Translations under genes and position numbers: made by a program | Source: Malania oleifera | Taxonomy: Eukaryota > Streptophyta > Magnoliopsida > Santalales > Ximeniaceae | Direction of reading: 5' to 3' | Assembly: GCF_029873635.1 (NCBI RefSeq) | Contig: NC_080428.1 | Location: 61,801,957 to 61,865,956, forward strand | DNA: 64,000 nt | Part shown: positions 24,683-35,980 of the stretch, piece after piece | Layout: every line of letters begins with the position of its first letter | Numbering within the stretch: the stretch's first letter is position 1 | The notes under the pieces: generated by a model | What the model saw: only the letters and a program-made list of their open reading frames with translations | Told to the model about the DNA's origin: nothing | The model's database searches: none

Positions 24683-26593
24683 TGTGACACCCCGAACCCC
24701 TCGCGGGCCCGGGGTGCTACTTTAGTGACGTCTAAGTACCAGATACCATCTCATAATATAAAACATGCAGCAGAATAAATAAAACATTCTCCATAATCTA
24801 TTACCAGAGACTAACCATCAACATACATCAAGGTCTTTCCATTCTCATATTATATCTCAAACTAAAAAGTCAACTAACTCGGTCCATACGACCATAATAC
24901 AAGCCCAGAAGCTTACAACATAAACTACTCACATCTAAGTTCTTAAAGAAACTCCCCAAAAAAAAACTATACTAGTCTCCACCCCTTGCTTATGCTAAAC
25001 TCAATCTCTTGCATTCGCTGAAAATATATGTTGTATAACGGGGTGAGACACCTCTCATTAAGGAATATTAAGTTAATAACAGCGTGTGGTCAATATGCGT
25101 TTCAGTGTATACAGAATCATACATCTCTCTTTTAACTGAAAAAAGTATGTATACTCATTGCTCATTTCTCATAGTATAAATCAGTACTGAAAACAATTAC
25201 CTCATTTACATAAATATACAGATATGCATAAAAGACTCTCCCTAGATCTAAACGCAATGTATAAACTCCCGTGGTCAGGGTTGTGCTGCTCGAAGGCTGG
25301 ACTAAAACCTGGGGGATCAACCTAGACCAAGTCACTCCCTGTTATCTACATCTACAGGCTTCCGCAACTCATTTGTGGGTCTAATTTCCTTACACTACCT
25401 GGTATGTACTTCCAAGGAAGGTAACACCTCTACCTGGGTCAATCGGCTGGACCACCCAACACTACTCTCAAGTACAGTGTGGGCGCACACGGTCAACTGG
25501 TGAAACTCTCTCTAGCAACGATACCGTGCTCATAACAACTGGGTCATTAGAGTTCCTAGAGCATATCATGCAATTTAAGTAATTAAAGATGTACTTTAAA
25601 CTCATTTCACATAAAGTCTGTCATTTTACAAACCCTAGCCTTGCGCCATTTAGTACAAACTCGGCCTCAGCCCTCTATTACAACTCGGTTCTTAGCGGCT
25701 GGAAAAAACTCTGGCCTTTGGTCGTCTGGTAAAACTCGGCCCTTGGCCCTCTCATAAAAATTTCTGCATTTCTCAAACAATTCCAATATTTCACAAACAT
25801 TCTCATTTCTGGTATTACCATAACTCTCAAAATAGTATTCACCTGCCACACAATTTTTCATATTTAAAACATAGCTCATAGGCAAACAAGAAGAACACTG
25901 TATAAATGGTTTGTAAGCTTTCCACCATTCATTTCTACTCAAAATATCATATCATATATCCTAAGTTTGAAAAAAAAAAAAACTCATTTTGAACCGTCTG
26001 TTTTCAAAAGGATAATTGAAAACATAATATACATGCTCAAATTATATTTCAATCGGTTCAAAATCATTAAAATGCTGCATTAACTTAATCCCCTTACCTA
26101 TTTCTAAAAAATGACCCATGACGCTTGAAAATCGAACCCTAGCTTTCTCCCGAGTTCAAGAATCCACTCCACTAGACTTGTAAATATTCGCCCCCTGATC
26201 CTCATGGTAACTTCCGTTTGTTGAAACAGGCAGCGAACGACGAGAGATCGAAGAGAGAGAGAGAGAGAGAGAGAGTTCCATTTCTTAATGAAGAAGCAAT
26301 TGAAAATCTATTTATAGACCCTTGACCCAGTCAGCTTCTTCGATGAAATGGCGCCTTCGTTGACGAACTACAGAAGGTCCTTCGTCAACGAAAGAAGGGC
26401 TTCATCGACGAACCCTAAGCCTGATATTTTCGGTCGTTCTAGATCTCTTCATTGATGATGCTCTAAATTTCAACGAAGAACCACATAAGGGCCTTCGTCG
26501 ACGAGAACATGGACTTCGTTGATGAAGCCTACTGAAATCCCTTTTTTTATTTTCTTATTTAATTTTCTTATTTTCCTGGTTCAAGTCTCTACA
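24683..26593 (-). repeat. Complete LTR of the Gypsy relic
   Basis: The LTR runs TGTGACACCCC to GTCTCTACA on the plus strand. The first ~1.1 kb matches 20792-21870 closely. Near its minus-strand start (26340-26530) it carries seven or eight copies of a TTCGTYRACGAA-like palindrome. An (AG)n tract lies at 26253-26274. Confidence 0.8.
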
Positions 26594-29214
26594 TCCATAT
26601 TTTTTCGCCATTTTGATTCTTTGACGACACTTTCAAACACTGTAGGATCACAATATGAAAATAGAGAAAAATAAGTGATTTGGTCTTCAGATTGATCAAC
26701 TATGGTTACCTTATAATCTGACATCCATACTGGCCTCCTTCGAACACAATGAGAACGTGATTCAGTTGCTGCTTCTAGTGCTATTGGAGTGACTTCAAGG
26801 TTGCCTAAGTTTCATTTTGAGGATTCTCAAATGCATCAGTTGCTGGAGCAAGGTGTTGCTACGGCTGGTTTGCTTCATCACCATCTTCTCCATCAAAACT
26901 AGTTGGAATTGGCTCACCAACTACATTTTTGCTCCATTCTGAAATTTGATCTTCATCAAAAACAACGTCTCAATTGATAAGTATTTTCTTAGTGTTAGGA
27001 TTGTAAAGATTATAAGCTTTTAACTGATCACTAACACCAAGAAAAATACATTTTTCTCCCTTTTCATCCAGCTTCTTCCTCTTCTAATTTGGAATATGGG
27101 CATATGCAACACAGCCAAAAATTCTGAAGTGATCAACGGCTGGTTTCCATCCGCTCCATGCTTCCTCTAGTGTCTTATATATTTTGAACAGCAAGTGTGG
27201 GACTTCTATTCAATATATGAATGCTCCAGTTAACTGCTTCAGGCCAGAAGCTCTTTGGAATACAACTCCTTATTAAAAGACTTTGCACCATATTTAGAAT
27301 AGTATGATTCTTCCTTTCACAAACATCATTTTTTTTTTTTTGGGCGTATAAGCTGCTGTAGGCTGCCTCTTGATTCCATGAGTCTCACAGAAACTTGCAA
27401 ATTCATGTGAGTTATATTCTCCACCACGATCTATGCAATGAATTTTTATGGGACTGTCAACTTCTTTCTCAACTAGCACTTTATAGCTTTTAAAGGCTAG
27501 AAAGGCTTCAAACTTCTCTTGCAAAAAATAAACCTAGCTTTTATGACTAAAATCATCAATGAAAGTAAGTATATATCTCTTACCTCCATTATAACATGGA
27601 GTTATTGGCCCGTAAATGTCAGAATGAACAAGCTCCAGTGCAGCCTTCGCCCTCCATGATTTCCCTTATGGGAATTGATTGCAGTGTTGTTTGCTAACAA
27701 CGCATTCTTCACAAACTTCAGAAGGAGCTGTAATTCGAGGAAGACCTATCACCATATTCTTCTATTGGAAAGTCTTCAACCCACCAAAGTTAAGATGCCC
27801 ATAGCAAAAATGCCATAGCCATTCCTTCTCTCCCAATCTTGTAGAAAGACATGAGTGAGTGGTGTCATAGAGATACAATGGAAACATTTGATTGACTGTC
27901 ATGTTGACTTGAGCTATCAAGCCCAACTTCTCATCTTCAATTCTGCAGACTCCATTTTTTATAGAGATTCCATATCCCTTTTCTTGTAGCTGATCAACAC
28001 TGAGTAAGTTTGTTCAAATCTGGAACAAAGAGAATGTTAGAAATAGTTTGAATAGAATTTTTGTTTGTTTGAATTGCTACATTTCCCTTTCACATAACAG
28101 AGACTGTAGAGCCATCACCAAACTTCACTACATCACAAAAAGCTTCATCCAATTCATAGAATACAGACTTCTCTCCACACATATGGTTGCAGTAGCTAGT
28201 GTCTAAGTACCACAAGAATTTCTTGTGAATTTCCTCCTTCATGTGAAAAGCCATCAACAAAGACACTTCTTCTTCCTTCTGAACAAAATTGGATTGCTTT
28301 CCACCATCTCTCCTTGATTAGTACGGCACTCTGACTTGTAGTGGCCAAACTTGTGACACCTATAGCATCATCAACTCTTGATTTGTCTGTTGACTTTGAC
28401 TTGGAAGGCATTGAATGATTGTTGTTGTTGTCGTGGCTTTTTCCTCTTCCTTGAGAATCAGAATCTTTTGATTTCTAATTAGAGTATCTACCATCATTTC
28501 CACCTCTGCCTCTTCCTCGTCCATGACCTCCTCCTTTTGATGCCGAGGCTTTGAACGCTTGCTCCTCCTTATCTTGCCGATTCATTTTCTGCTCATGATC
28601 CAATAAAGAACTCTACAATTCATCAATGAACATGTTGTCAGTGTCTTTAGATTCCTCAATGGAACAAACAACATAGTTGAATTTTGTTGTCATCGAACGA
28701 ATAATCTTCTCAATGATAGTGAATTCTGTCATTTGGTCGCCATGGATTCTCATCTTATTTGCAATTGCCATCATCCTGGAGAAGTAATCTGTACCGATTC
28801 TCTAGACTTCATGTGTAAAGTTTCAAAATCGCCTCGAAGTGCTTGTAGTTATGCCTTCTTTACCTTTGTTGTCCCCTCATATTTCTTCTTCATAGAGTCC
28901 CAGATCTTCTTGGAAGTTTCTTTATAAAGAATGGTTTCCAGGATGGAAGGATTAACTACCTAAAAGAGATAATTCTTTGCTTTGAGATCCTTCAACCTCT
29001 ACCCTGCAAACTCCACCTTCTGTGCATCTGTCAGCACAACACCTATTGTTGGTTCTGCTACTCCAAAAACAACAACTGTCCAATATTTTTTGGACCTCAA
29101 AAAATTTTCCATGAGCATGCTCCAATGGTCATAGTGACCATCAAAGCATGGAATGGCTGACTGCACAAAAGTTTCAAAAGCCATTATGGAACTCTAACTT
29201 GGCTCTGATACCAC

Positions 29215-29553
29215 TAATGTAAAATGGAAGAAGAAAACGATAAATTTTTTTTTTTTTTAAAAAAAGGATACAAAGTTGGATTGAAAACTCCACTACTTCA
29301 TTGATAAGGAAATGACCATTATATAGGCTAAAAACAAACGGTTACAAGCACAAAAATAGGCACCACTAACATCATGCTACCACTAACTTCATGCTAAACA
29401 ACTCCTAGGCACCACTAACATCATGCTAAACAACTCTTAGACACCACTAACATCATGCTAAACAACTTCTAGGCACCACTAACATCATGCTAACTAATTC
29501 CTACAAACTAGGCAGAAAATAAAACACATTTGCTGCTATTAATTTATTCAACA
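29215..29553 (-). repeat. Copia-B right LTR (5' LTR)
   Basis: It matches the left LTR from TAATGTAAAATGG to TATTCAACA, next to the tRNA primer-binding site. It carries about four copies of the ~31-bp tandem unit at 29358-29495. Confidence 0.8.
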
Positions 29554-31491
29554 AAAAATAGGTATTATGTATCCTTAAAAACTTTTTTTTTTTTTGGTAG
29601 AAAATCTATACTTCAAGAACAACTAAAGGATTCTCCCAAATCCCTCAAGAAAATAGTGACAGAATAAGTATAGCTTATTATGATTAATGTTCATTTTTTG
29701 TTTTTTTTGAAGAATGTAAAAAGAATATATTAGGGCAATGGAGAATAATTGTACAAAAGAAAATTCTAAGATTTTTTAAATTATAACATCTACCTTTGCC
29801 ATAAAAAATAATTCATTGAGAAATGAAATTAGAATTAAGAGTATCTTCTTCAAATAAACAGGTATTTTTTAGCTTCCCAAATATAGTATATAGAAACTAT
29901 CTAATTAGACAACTTGTTAATGATTGCAAATGGTCCAATAGATAAATCCACTTGAGATCGATATCCCATCTAAAGAAAGTCCCAAGCAAACTAAGAACTT
30001 TGAGAAAGACATCTTTATGAAATCATAAGCAGAGAAAAGATGATCCTTACTTCGAGGACAATACTTATAAAAAATATAGCAAGAATTAATAATCATGTTC
30101 CACTTGGATACATTATCAAGATTGACTCAAGAATAGTCAATCTGCTTAAGATGGCTAGCCAACTTACCAACTTACTTATGAAACTTTAGCTCTAATATGA
30201 TTCCAAAACAAATAGGATGAAAATTCATCAAAAAAATGTTAATTGCACATTTGTTATGTAAGAATGGAATAGAATGAGGAAGAATGGAATCAAACTTATT
30301 ACTTGATTTAGTTAACTCTCCATTCTCATTCCGTTCCTTTTACATTACATTCTACAAATCAAACATGATATTAATATACATTCTATATCGGGATTTGGTG
30401 TATTTTCCATCTTTCTTCATTAATTCAAAAACTCTGTACATGGCTTTATTAGTCATTTTCGCTCTTGATTATTTATGATTTTTGAAACTTGGCATTAAAC
30501 CAAACTCAATAGAGTTGAGGCCCAAACTAATAACCAAAGGGCTTAAAACATATCAACATTTTTTTTAAAGGAAAGTGCTTCTTCCATTGTCCATATTTTA
30601 TTTGAAATGTTTATAAGGAAGTTTCCTAGTTTTAAGATTCGTTTTCACGTCCAAGAACAATTTGGAGGAGATTCAATAAGTTGCAACTGCGTCTTCATGA
30701 GATTTGAAGAACAGTGAAATTGCAAATATACCCCAACAATTTAAGAGTTGTAACTTCATTTCAACTTGATATCATTATATTCCCATATCAATCCCAATTT
30801 GGGTGATCGTAGTTGCAATAATTTAATGCTAAATAAGCTATACTTGAGTTCAAGAAAAATTATTCTAAAGATAAAAATAAAACTTAATAAAGATAAAATT
30901 CAATGGTGGTTTTGATCCCTTCTCCCACCTTACTAGTCTAACTATCCAATAAAAAAATATTTATAAAAATTCAAAAGTAAGCATTCTTATTCAAAGGGGA
31001 ATACCCTCAAAGAAAGTTATGCAACCTTTCCAACATAAAATACTTTTCTCATCTATCCTCAATTCAATTTCTAAGTTAAGCACAAAAAATTTATTTTAAA
31101 GTCCAACTCTAGTTACCTCATCTTCTTTGTTTGTAGGGAAGCTTGAAAATCATTCGAGGCACTAACCATGACCAACATATTATACTTTGACTAATAAAAT
31201 CCATTTTGACACAACCCCTAAAAAAATAAACTCATCCAAGTAAAAAAATATGTAATATGTATTCTTAAGTACAAAGATTTGTTTTTTGGTAGAAAAATAT
31301 ATACTTCAAGAACAATTAAAGGATTCTCCAAAATCCCTATGCAATCTCAAGAAAGTATTAAAAGAATACGTGTAGCTTATTATGATTAATATTCAATTTT
31401 TTTCCTTTGGAAGAAGGTCAAAGAATATATTGGTGTAATGGGGAAAATTTGTGCAAGAAACAATTCTAAGATTTTAAAAATCATAACATCT

Positions 31492-31822
31492 AAAGAAAAA
31501 GACACTGATCTCCCTTGAGGTTTGGTAAATAGACAATAACCTTTCTTGTGATTTAAAAAAATTCCAGAAACCTCTCTTGAGATTTCAAGAATTTCAAGGA
31601 TCAGACCTCTCTTGAGATTTGCCAAAAAGACACAAAATTCCTCTTATAATTTGTAAAAAGACAAGTTTTTTTTAGGAATGGTATCTGTCTTTTTGGCAAA
31701 TCTCAGGGGAGATTTGTGACAATTTTGAAACTTCAGGGAAGGTCTATGGCATTTTTAAAACCTTATGAGAGGTATTTGCTTTTTTGCCAAACCTCAAGAG
31801 AGGCGATTGCCTTTTGCCCTAA
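31492..31822. mobile_element. Fold-back element / MITE, ~330 bp
   Basis: This block is absent from the other copy of the tandem duplication, which gives its approximate limits. The ends form an imperfect long inverted repeat (left 'ctcccttgaggtttgg', right complement 'ctctcttgaggtttgg') extending over at least 55 bp, and the inside repeats 'cctctcttgagattt' motifs. It is probably a non-autonomous DNA transposon (Mutator-like fold-back type). The TSD could not be defined. Confidence 0.6.
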
Positions 31823-32740
31823 AAGCATTGCAAATAATAATACATTGAGAAATGAAATTAGAATTATGAGTGACTTATTCAAATAAGAAAGGATTTCTTG
31901 CTTTCCAAATATAGTATATAGAAACTATCTAATTAAGACAACTTGTTAATGAATGCGAATGATCCAACAGATAAATCCACTTGAGTTCCATTCCCCATCG
32001 CAAGTTATTCCTAAGGAGACTGAGAACTTTGCGAAATATATATTTAGTGAAATCATGAGCGAAGAAAAGATAGTCCTTACTTGCAGGGCAATACTTACAA
32101 AAAATGTTGCAAGAATTAATAACCTTGTTTCAATTGGATATCTCGTCAATATTGACTCAAGAATAGTCAACCTAGCCAACTTACCAGCTTACTTGCGAAA
32201 CTTTAGCTCTAATATGATACCAAAATAAGCCAATGAAAATTATCAAAAAATTGTTTACTATATATTTGGTATGTAGGAATGAAATGGAATGGGAAATGGA
32301 GGAGAATGGAATCAAACTTATTACTTGATTTAGTCAACTCTCCATTCAAATTTTAATTCCACTCATTTCTCATTCTATTCTACAAATCAAACATGATATT
32401 ATTATTTAGATAATGTTCCTTCCATATTGGGATTAGGATTATTTTCATTTTTTTTAATTAATTCAAAAACTCTACAAATGGTTTTATTAGCCATTTTCAC
32501 TCTTGATTACTTATGATCTTTGAGACCTTTCCTTTAATAGGTAAACCAAATTCAATAAGGATGTTGAGGCCCAAACCAGCACCCAAAGGGCTTAAAGATA
32601 TCATTTTTTTTTTTTAAAGGAAAGTGCTTCTTACATTGTGCATATATTATTAAAAATGGTTATAAGCAACTTTCCTAATTTTAAGATTCTTTTCATGTCC
32701 AAAAACAATTTGGAGGAGACTTTATAACCCAAATGCTTTT

Positions 32741-32932
32741 TTTTTTTTTTTTTTAATTACACCGGGTGTCCTAGGATCATCGGGTGCCACCCCCTAACCT
32801 AGACTAATCCCATGCCCACGTTTGCCTGCCCCACAGCCAACGCAGGAGTAAATCGAATTTTGATCGTGGATAGCAGGAATTGAACCTGGGACTTATACCG
32901 ACAATCAGCTCATCCCAAGCTCAACCCAAAAG
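32741..32932 (-). mobile_element. SINE, ~190 bp, with 15-bp TSD
   Basis: Read on the minus strand, the unit ends in a poly(A) tail (T-run 32737-32754) and has a B-box GGTTCAATTCC at 32876-32886. A-box similarity is weak. The flanks aacccaaatgctttt (32726-32740) and aacccaaaagctttt (32933-32947) form a 15-bp target duplication with one mismatch. It is absent from the other copy of the tandem duplication, so it inserted after that event. No family name is assigned. Confidence 0.75.
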
Positions 32933-33053
32933 CTTTTATCCTTTAACAAGTGTGTCTTCACAAGATTCAAAGAAGAGTGAAATTGCAAATATACGACAAT
33001 AGTTCAAAAGCTGCAACTTCATTATAACATAATATCATTATATTCCCAAATCA

Positions 33054-33432
33054 CCTTCTAAAATGAGCTTGCAAACTTGAGACCATCGAACTTATGCCTT
33101 TTTCTAACCATTGCTTTTCACAAAAAGATGTTAACCAGCAATACTTTATAAAAGAAACATGGATGAACACCAATAACATGAATGCTCAACAAAATAGAGT
33201 TAGTGAGTTGTAACCTATCATGAAAAAGGTATTTGTGAGTTCAATCGTCAATCTTGAGAATTCATGTTCATTTTAATATAAAGAACTTTGGATTATGAAT
33301 GATAAGAACTTTGAATTACGAATTTATCTTTATAATTTTTCATTCATTCCACTCCCAACTCATTTCACTCCTATATAACATGGCATTGTACTTATAATTT
33401 ATAATAAGAACATGAAATACCCACATTGATAT
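33054..33432. other. Spacer between the duplication and the PPR promoter
   Basis: This is AT-rich sequence with no recognised gene or bounded repeat. Confidence 0.4.
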
Positions 33433-33680
33433 CATTCATCAATCTAAGCCCATATGGTAGGCCAAAAGCCCAGTCCAGGCCCATCAATTATCCGGGACAA
33501 CCCCCACGCCAAAAGGCCATTCCTTCACGCCTAAACCCTACATTCATCAATCTAAGCCCCATATGGTAGGCCAAAAGCCCAGTCCAGGCCCATCAATTAT
33601 CCGGGACAACCCCCACCCCAAAAGGCCAAGTTGGAAGCCCATTCCTTCACCCCTAAACCCTACTGAAGCTTAAAACCTCG
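33433..33680 (+). promoter_or_regulatory. Duplicated promoter module with site II and telo-box motifs (PPR gene)
   Basis: A ~108-bp block is tandemly repeated: 33433-33540 and 33541-33662, the second with a ~14-bp extra segment. Each copy carries RGCCCA words (aagcccat, aaagccca, aggcccat; complement TGGGCY, the site II element) and ends with CCTAAACCCTA, a telo-box. Site II plus telo-box is a known promoter signature of plant genes for organelle biogenesis and translation, bound by TCP and Pur-alpha type factors. It lies about 90-320 bp upstream of the PPR start codon. Function is inferred. Confidence 0.65.
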
Positions 33681-33752
33681 GGGAATAATCCCCTTCTCTT
33701 GTTTTCATTTCATTTGCAGAGTTCGAGAAATCTGCAAAAAAAAAAATCTCTC

Positions 33753-35980
33753 ATGGACGCAAAGCTCTTCTCGATCGCGAATCGATTGAGTTCGAATGTC
33801 GGAACTCAGCCAATCCAACGGCTCGCTAAAACCCTAATCGGGGATGCGAGTACGAGCAAAACATACTACACCGGCAGGAGTAGCAAAGTGAGCCTGTACT
33901 CGAAGATCAGTCCCCTGGGAAGCCCTAGCGTAAGCGTGGTGCCCGAGCTTGACCATTGGGTGGAGAAGGGGAACCGGGTTCGAGTCGGGGAGCTGCAACG
34001 CATCATTCTCGATCTCCGCAAGCGTAAGAGGTTTTCTCAAGCACTAGAGGTTTGTTTTGTGTGTGTGTTTTTATTTTTTTCCTTCCTCTCCCGAGCGATT
34101 CCGTTTGTTTGATTAGAAAGTGCTGGAAGAAGAAAATGAAAAAATAAAAAAATGAAGTCTTACGGTTTTCTTATTTAAAAGAACGCGTAAATCGTTAGTA
34201 AGAAAAAGGAGGAAAAAAAAAAAGCTTCCATCTCTCTCAGTCAGCTTAATGCTTGTATTTAGGAGGGTGATTTTTTTCCCTTTTTCCTTTTGTGGGAAGG
34301 AAGATATTTTTGTCACTAAACAATGTCTAGTCTGCTCTCTGGACTTCTTTATAAAAGCTGATAATGCATGTTTTGCAAATTTTCATATGAAACAGGGGTC
34401 TAAATGCTATTTACCTGCCAGCAGTTTTGATTTAGACTTTTTGCCCCCAGTGTAATGCACCTTCAATCAAGCTCAAGTAATTTATTTTCCTGGATCACGA
34501 TAAAATTTGATAGTAAGGCTAAAATTTGATAGTCAAGCTCAAGTAATGCTGTGAAATGTCAAAAAGACATAATCTTGAAAATGCGGAGGAATTTTTTGTT
34601 ACATTTAAATAGATATTCAAGAAATATTTTGTGTGGGCGTTCTGATTATCGCATGGTAAGAAGTGTTGAAACGATTTGGTTAAAATTTAACTTGTCTGTA
34701 ATCTAGTGATTTGTATTTCTTTATGGGTGCAGGTTTCTGAATGGATGAATAAAAAAGGCATTTGCATATTTACACCAAGCCAGCATGCCCGGCAGCTGGA
34801 TCTGATCGGTAGGGTTCGGGGGTTTCAATTTGCTGAAAGCTATTTCAATAGTTTGATGGAGCAAGATAAAACTGACAAGACTTATGGTGCTCTCCTGAGC
34901 TGTTATGTTCGGCAGCGCGTAACTGATGAATCGCTGTCCCATTTACAAAAGATGAAAGAGAAGGGTTTTGCTTCGTCTCCCCTGACTTATAATGACATCA
35001 TGTGCCTCTACACAAACATTGGCCAGCATGAGAAGGTTCCTGATGTGCTGAGAGAGATGAAGGAGAGCAATGTTCCGCCTGACAATTACAGTTACAGGAT
35101 ATGCATCAATTCTTATGGAGCAAGATCCGATATTGAGGGAATGGAGAGACTTTTAAAGGAAATGGAGAGTCAATCTCACATCATCATGGACTGGAACACA
35201 TATGCTATTGCGGCCAATTTCTACATAAAAGCAGGACTAACTGATAAAGTGTTTGATGCCCTGAAGCAATCTGAAGAGAGGCTTGATAAAAAAGATGGGC
35301 TTGGCTATAACCATTTGATCTCACTCTATGCAAAAATGGGGAAAAAGGCTGATGTTTTGAGATTGTGGGATCTTGAGAAAAGTGCTTGTAAGAAGTGTAT
35401 AAACAGGGATTATATCACAATGCTGGAATCTTTGGTGCGGCTTGATGAGCTTGAAGAAGCTGAGGAACTGCTTAAGGATTGGGAATCATCTGGGAACTGT
35501 TATGATTTTAGAGTCCCAAATGTTGTCCTTATTGGCTATTTTAGGAAGCATTGGTTTGAGAAAGCGGAGGCAATGCTTGAAGACTTAATGGACAAAGGCA
35601 AGGCAACCAACCCAAACAGTTGGGGTGTAGTGGCAGCAGGGTACCTGGATAAGGGTAAAATGATGAAAGCTGTGGACTGCATGAAGGTGGCTTTCTCATT
35701 ATATGTGGATGGTAAAGGATGGAAGCCCAACCCCAGGGTGATTACTGACATATTGAGTTGGCTTGGTGATGAAGGCAGCGTCGAAGAAGTTGAAGCTTTT
35801 GTATTTTCACTCAGGACAGTCGTCTCTATGGACAGACAGATGTATCATGCCTTGATGAAGGCAAACATCAGAGATGGTAAAGATGTAAACGAGCTTTTAA
35901 ACAGCATGAAAGCTGATAAGATAGAAGAGGATGGGGAAACGGAGAAGATCCTGGGCATGAGGCAGAAGAATGAGCAATGA
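33753..35980 (+). CDS. P-class pentatricopeptide repeat protein, probably mitochondrial
   Basis: Exon 1 is 33753-34049 and exon 2 34733-35980, with a 683-bp GT-AG intron (phase 0; SQALE | VSEWMNKKG). The product is 514 residues. PPR proteins bind organellar RNA in a sequence-specific way. The N-terminus (MDAKLFSIANRLSSN...) is rich in Ser, Arg and Lys and almost free of acids, like a mitochondrial presequence. It is followed by LYSKISPLGSPSVSVVPELDHWVEKG and RRIILDLRKRKRFSQALEVSEWM-type sequence characteristic of the At2g20710/At4g21705 group. Eight or so PPR units follow at about residues 150-450 (such as TYNDIMCLYTNIGQHEKV). No DYW, E or SMR domain is present. An in-frame ATG at 33699 is less likely as the start. 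Coding is intact. The exact target RNA is unknown. Confidence 0.93.

Larger units (their letters stand above)
20792..26593 (-). mobile_element. Gypsy LTR retrotransposon relic inside Copia-B, TSD TCCAT
   Basis: The element is bounded by TCCAT at 20787-20791 and 26594-26598. It interrupts the start of the Copia-B reverse transcriptase. The right LTR (24683-26593, 1.9 kb) is complete; the left LTR is a partial copy starting at 20792. A primer-binding site (tggtatcagagcc on the minus strand) adjoins the right LTR at 24669-24681. Coding relics are gag only: a capsid-type domain (AKRWWRSVRLVEEQ, around 23714-23950) and two zinc-knuckle-like motifs near 23250-23400 (CYQCSSAGHQVWDC). No pol was recognised. 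It is broken, with several interruptions, and also holds a piece of another LTR (21870-23138). Confidence 0.85.
16632..29553 (-). mobile_element. Copia LTR retrotransposon (Copia-B) with two nested insertions
   Basis: This minus-strand Ty1/Copia element has both LTRs, a primer-binding site matching initiator methionine tRNA beside the right LTR (29199-29212), a polypurine tract beside the left LTR (16999-17007), gag (about 28200-29190), integrase (about 27290-28000), reverse transcriptase (20159-20790, with YVDD in CLYVDDLIYIG, and flanking parts) and RNase H (17350-17917). Removing the insertions 17923-20153 and 20792-26593 leaves about 4.9 kb, a normal Copia length. The LTRs differ by several percent by eye, so it is moderately old. 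It is broken, with well over ten interruptions. It sits in an A-run, consistent with an AAAAA target duplication. Confidence 0.88.
16173..33053 (+). repeat. Tandem duplication of a ~1.7-kb segment, both copies disrupted
   Basis: Copy 1 is 16173-16631 continued at 29559-30792; copy 2 is 30793-33053. Both start with ccaatttgggtgat and share long collinear stretches, for example 'aaaggggaataccctcaaag' (16379 and 30996) and 'aatcaaacttattacttgat'. Copy 1 was split by Copia-B; copy 2 gained a fold-back element (31492-31822) and a SINE (32741-32932). Without insertions the copies are about 1.69 and 1.72 kb, which supports a single duplication. No gene was recognised in the unit; a ~135-bp MITE-like block (30235-30370, 32265-32400) is present in both copies and so predates the duplication. 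Confidence 0.8.

Noticed and set aside
29199-29212. tRNA-Met-like sequence
   Set aside because: It is the primer-binding site of Copia-B, adjacent to the LTR, not a tRNA gene.
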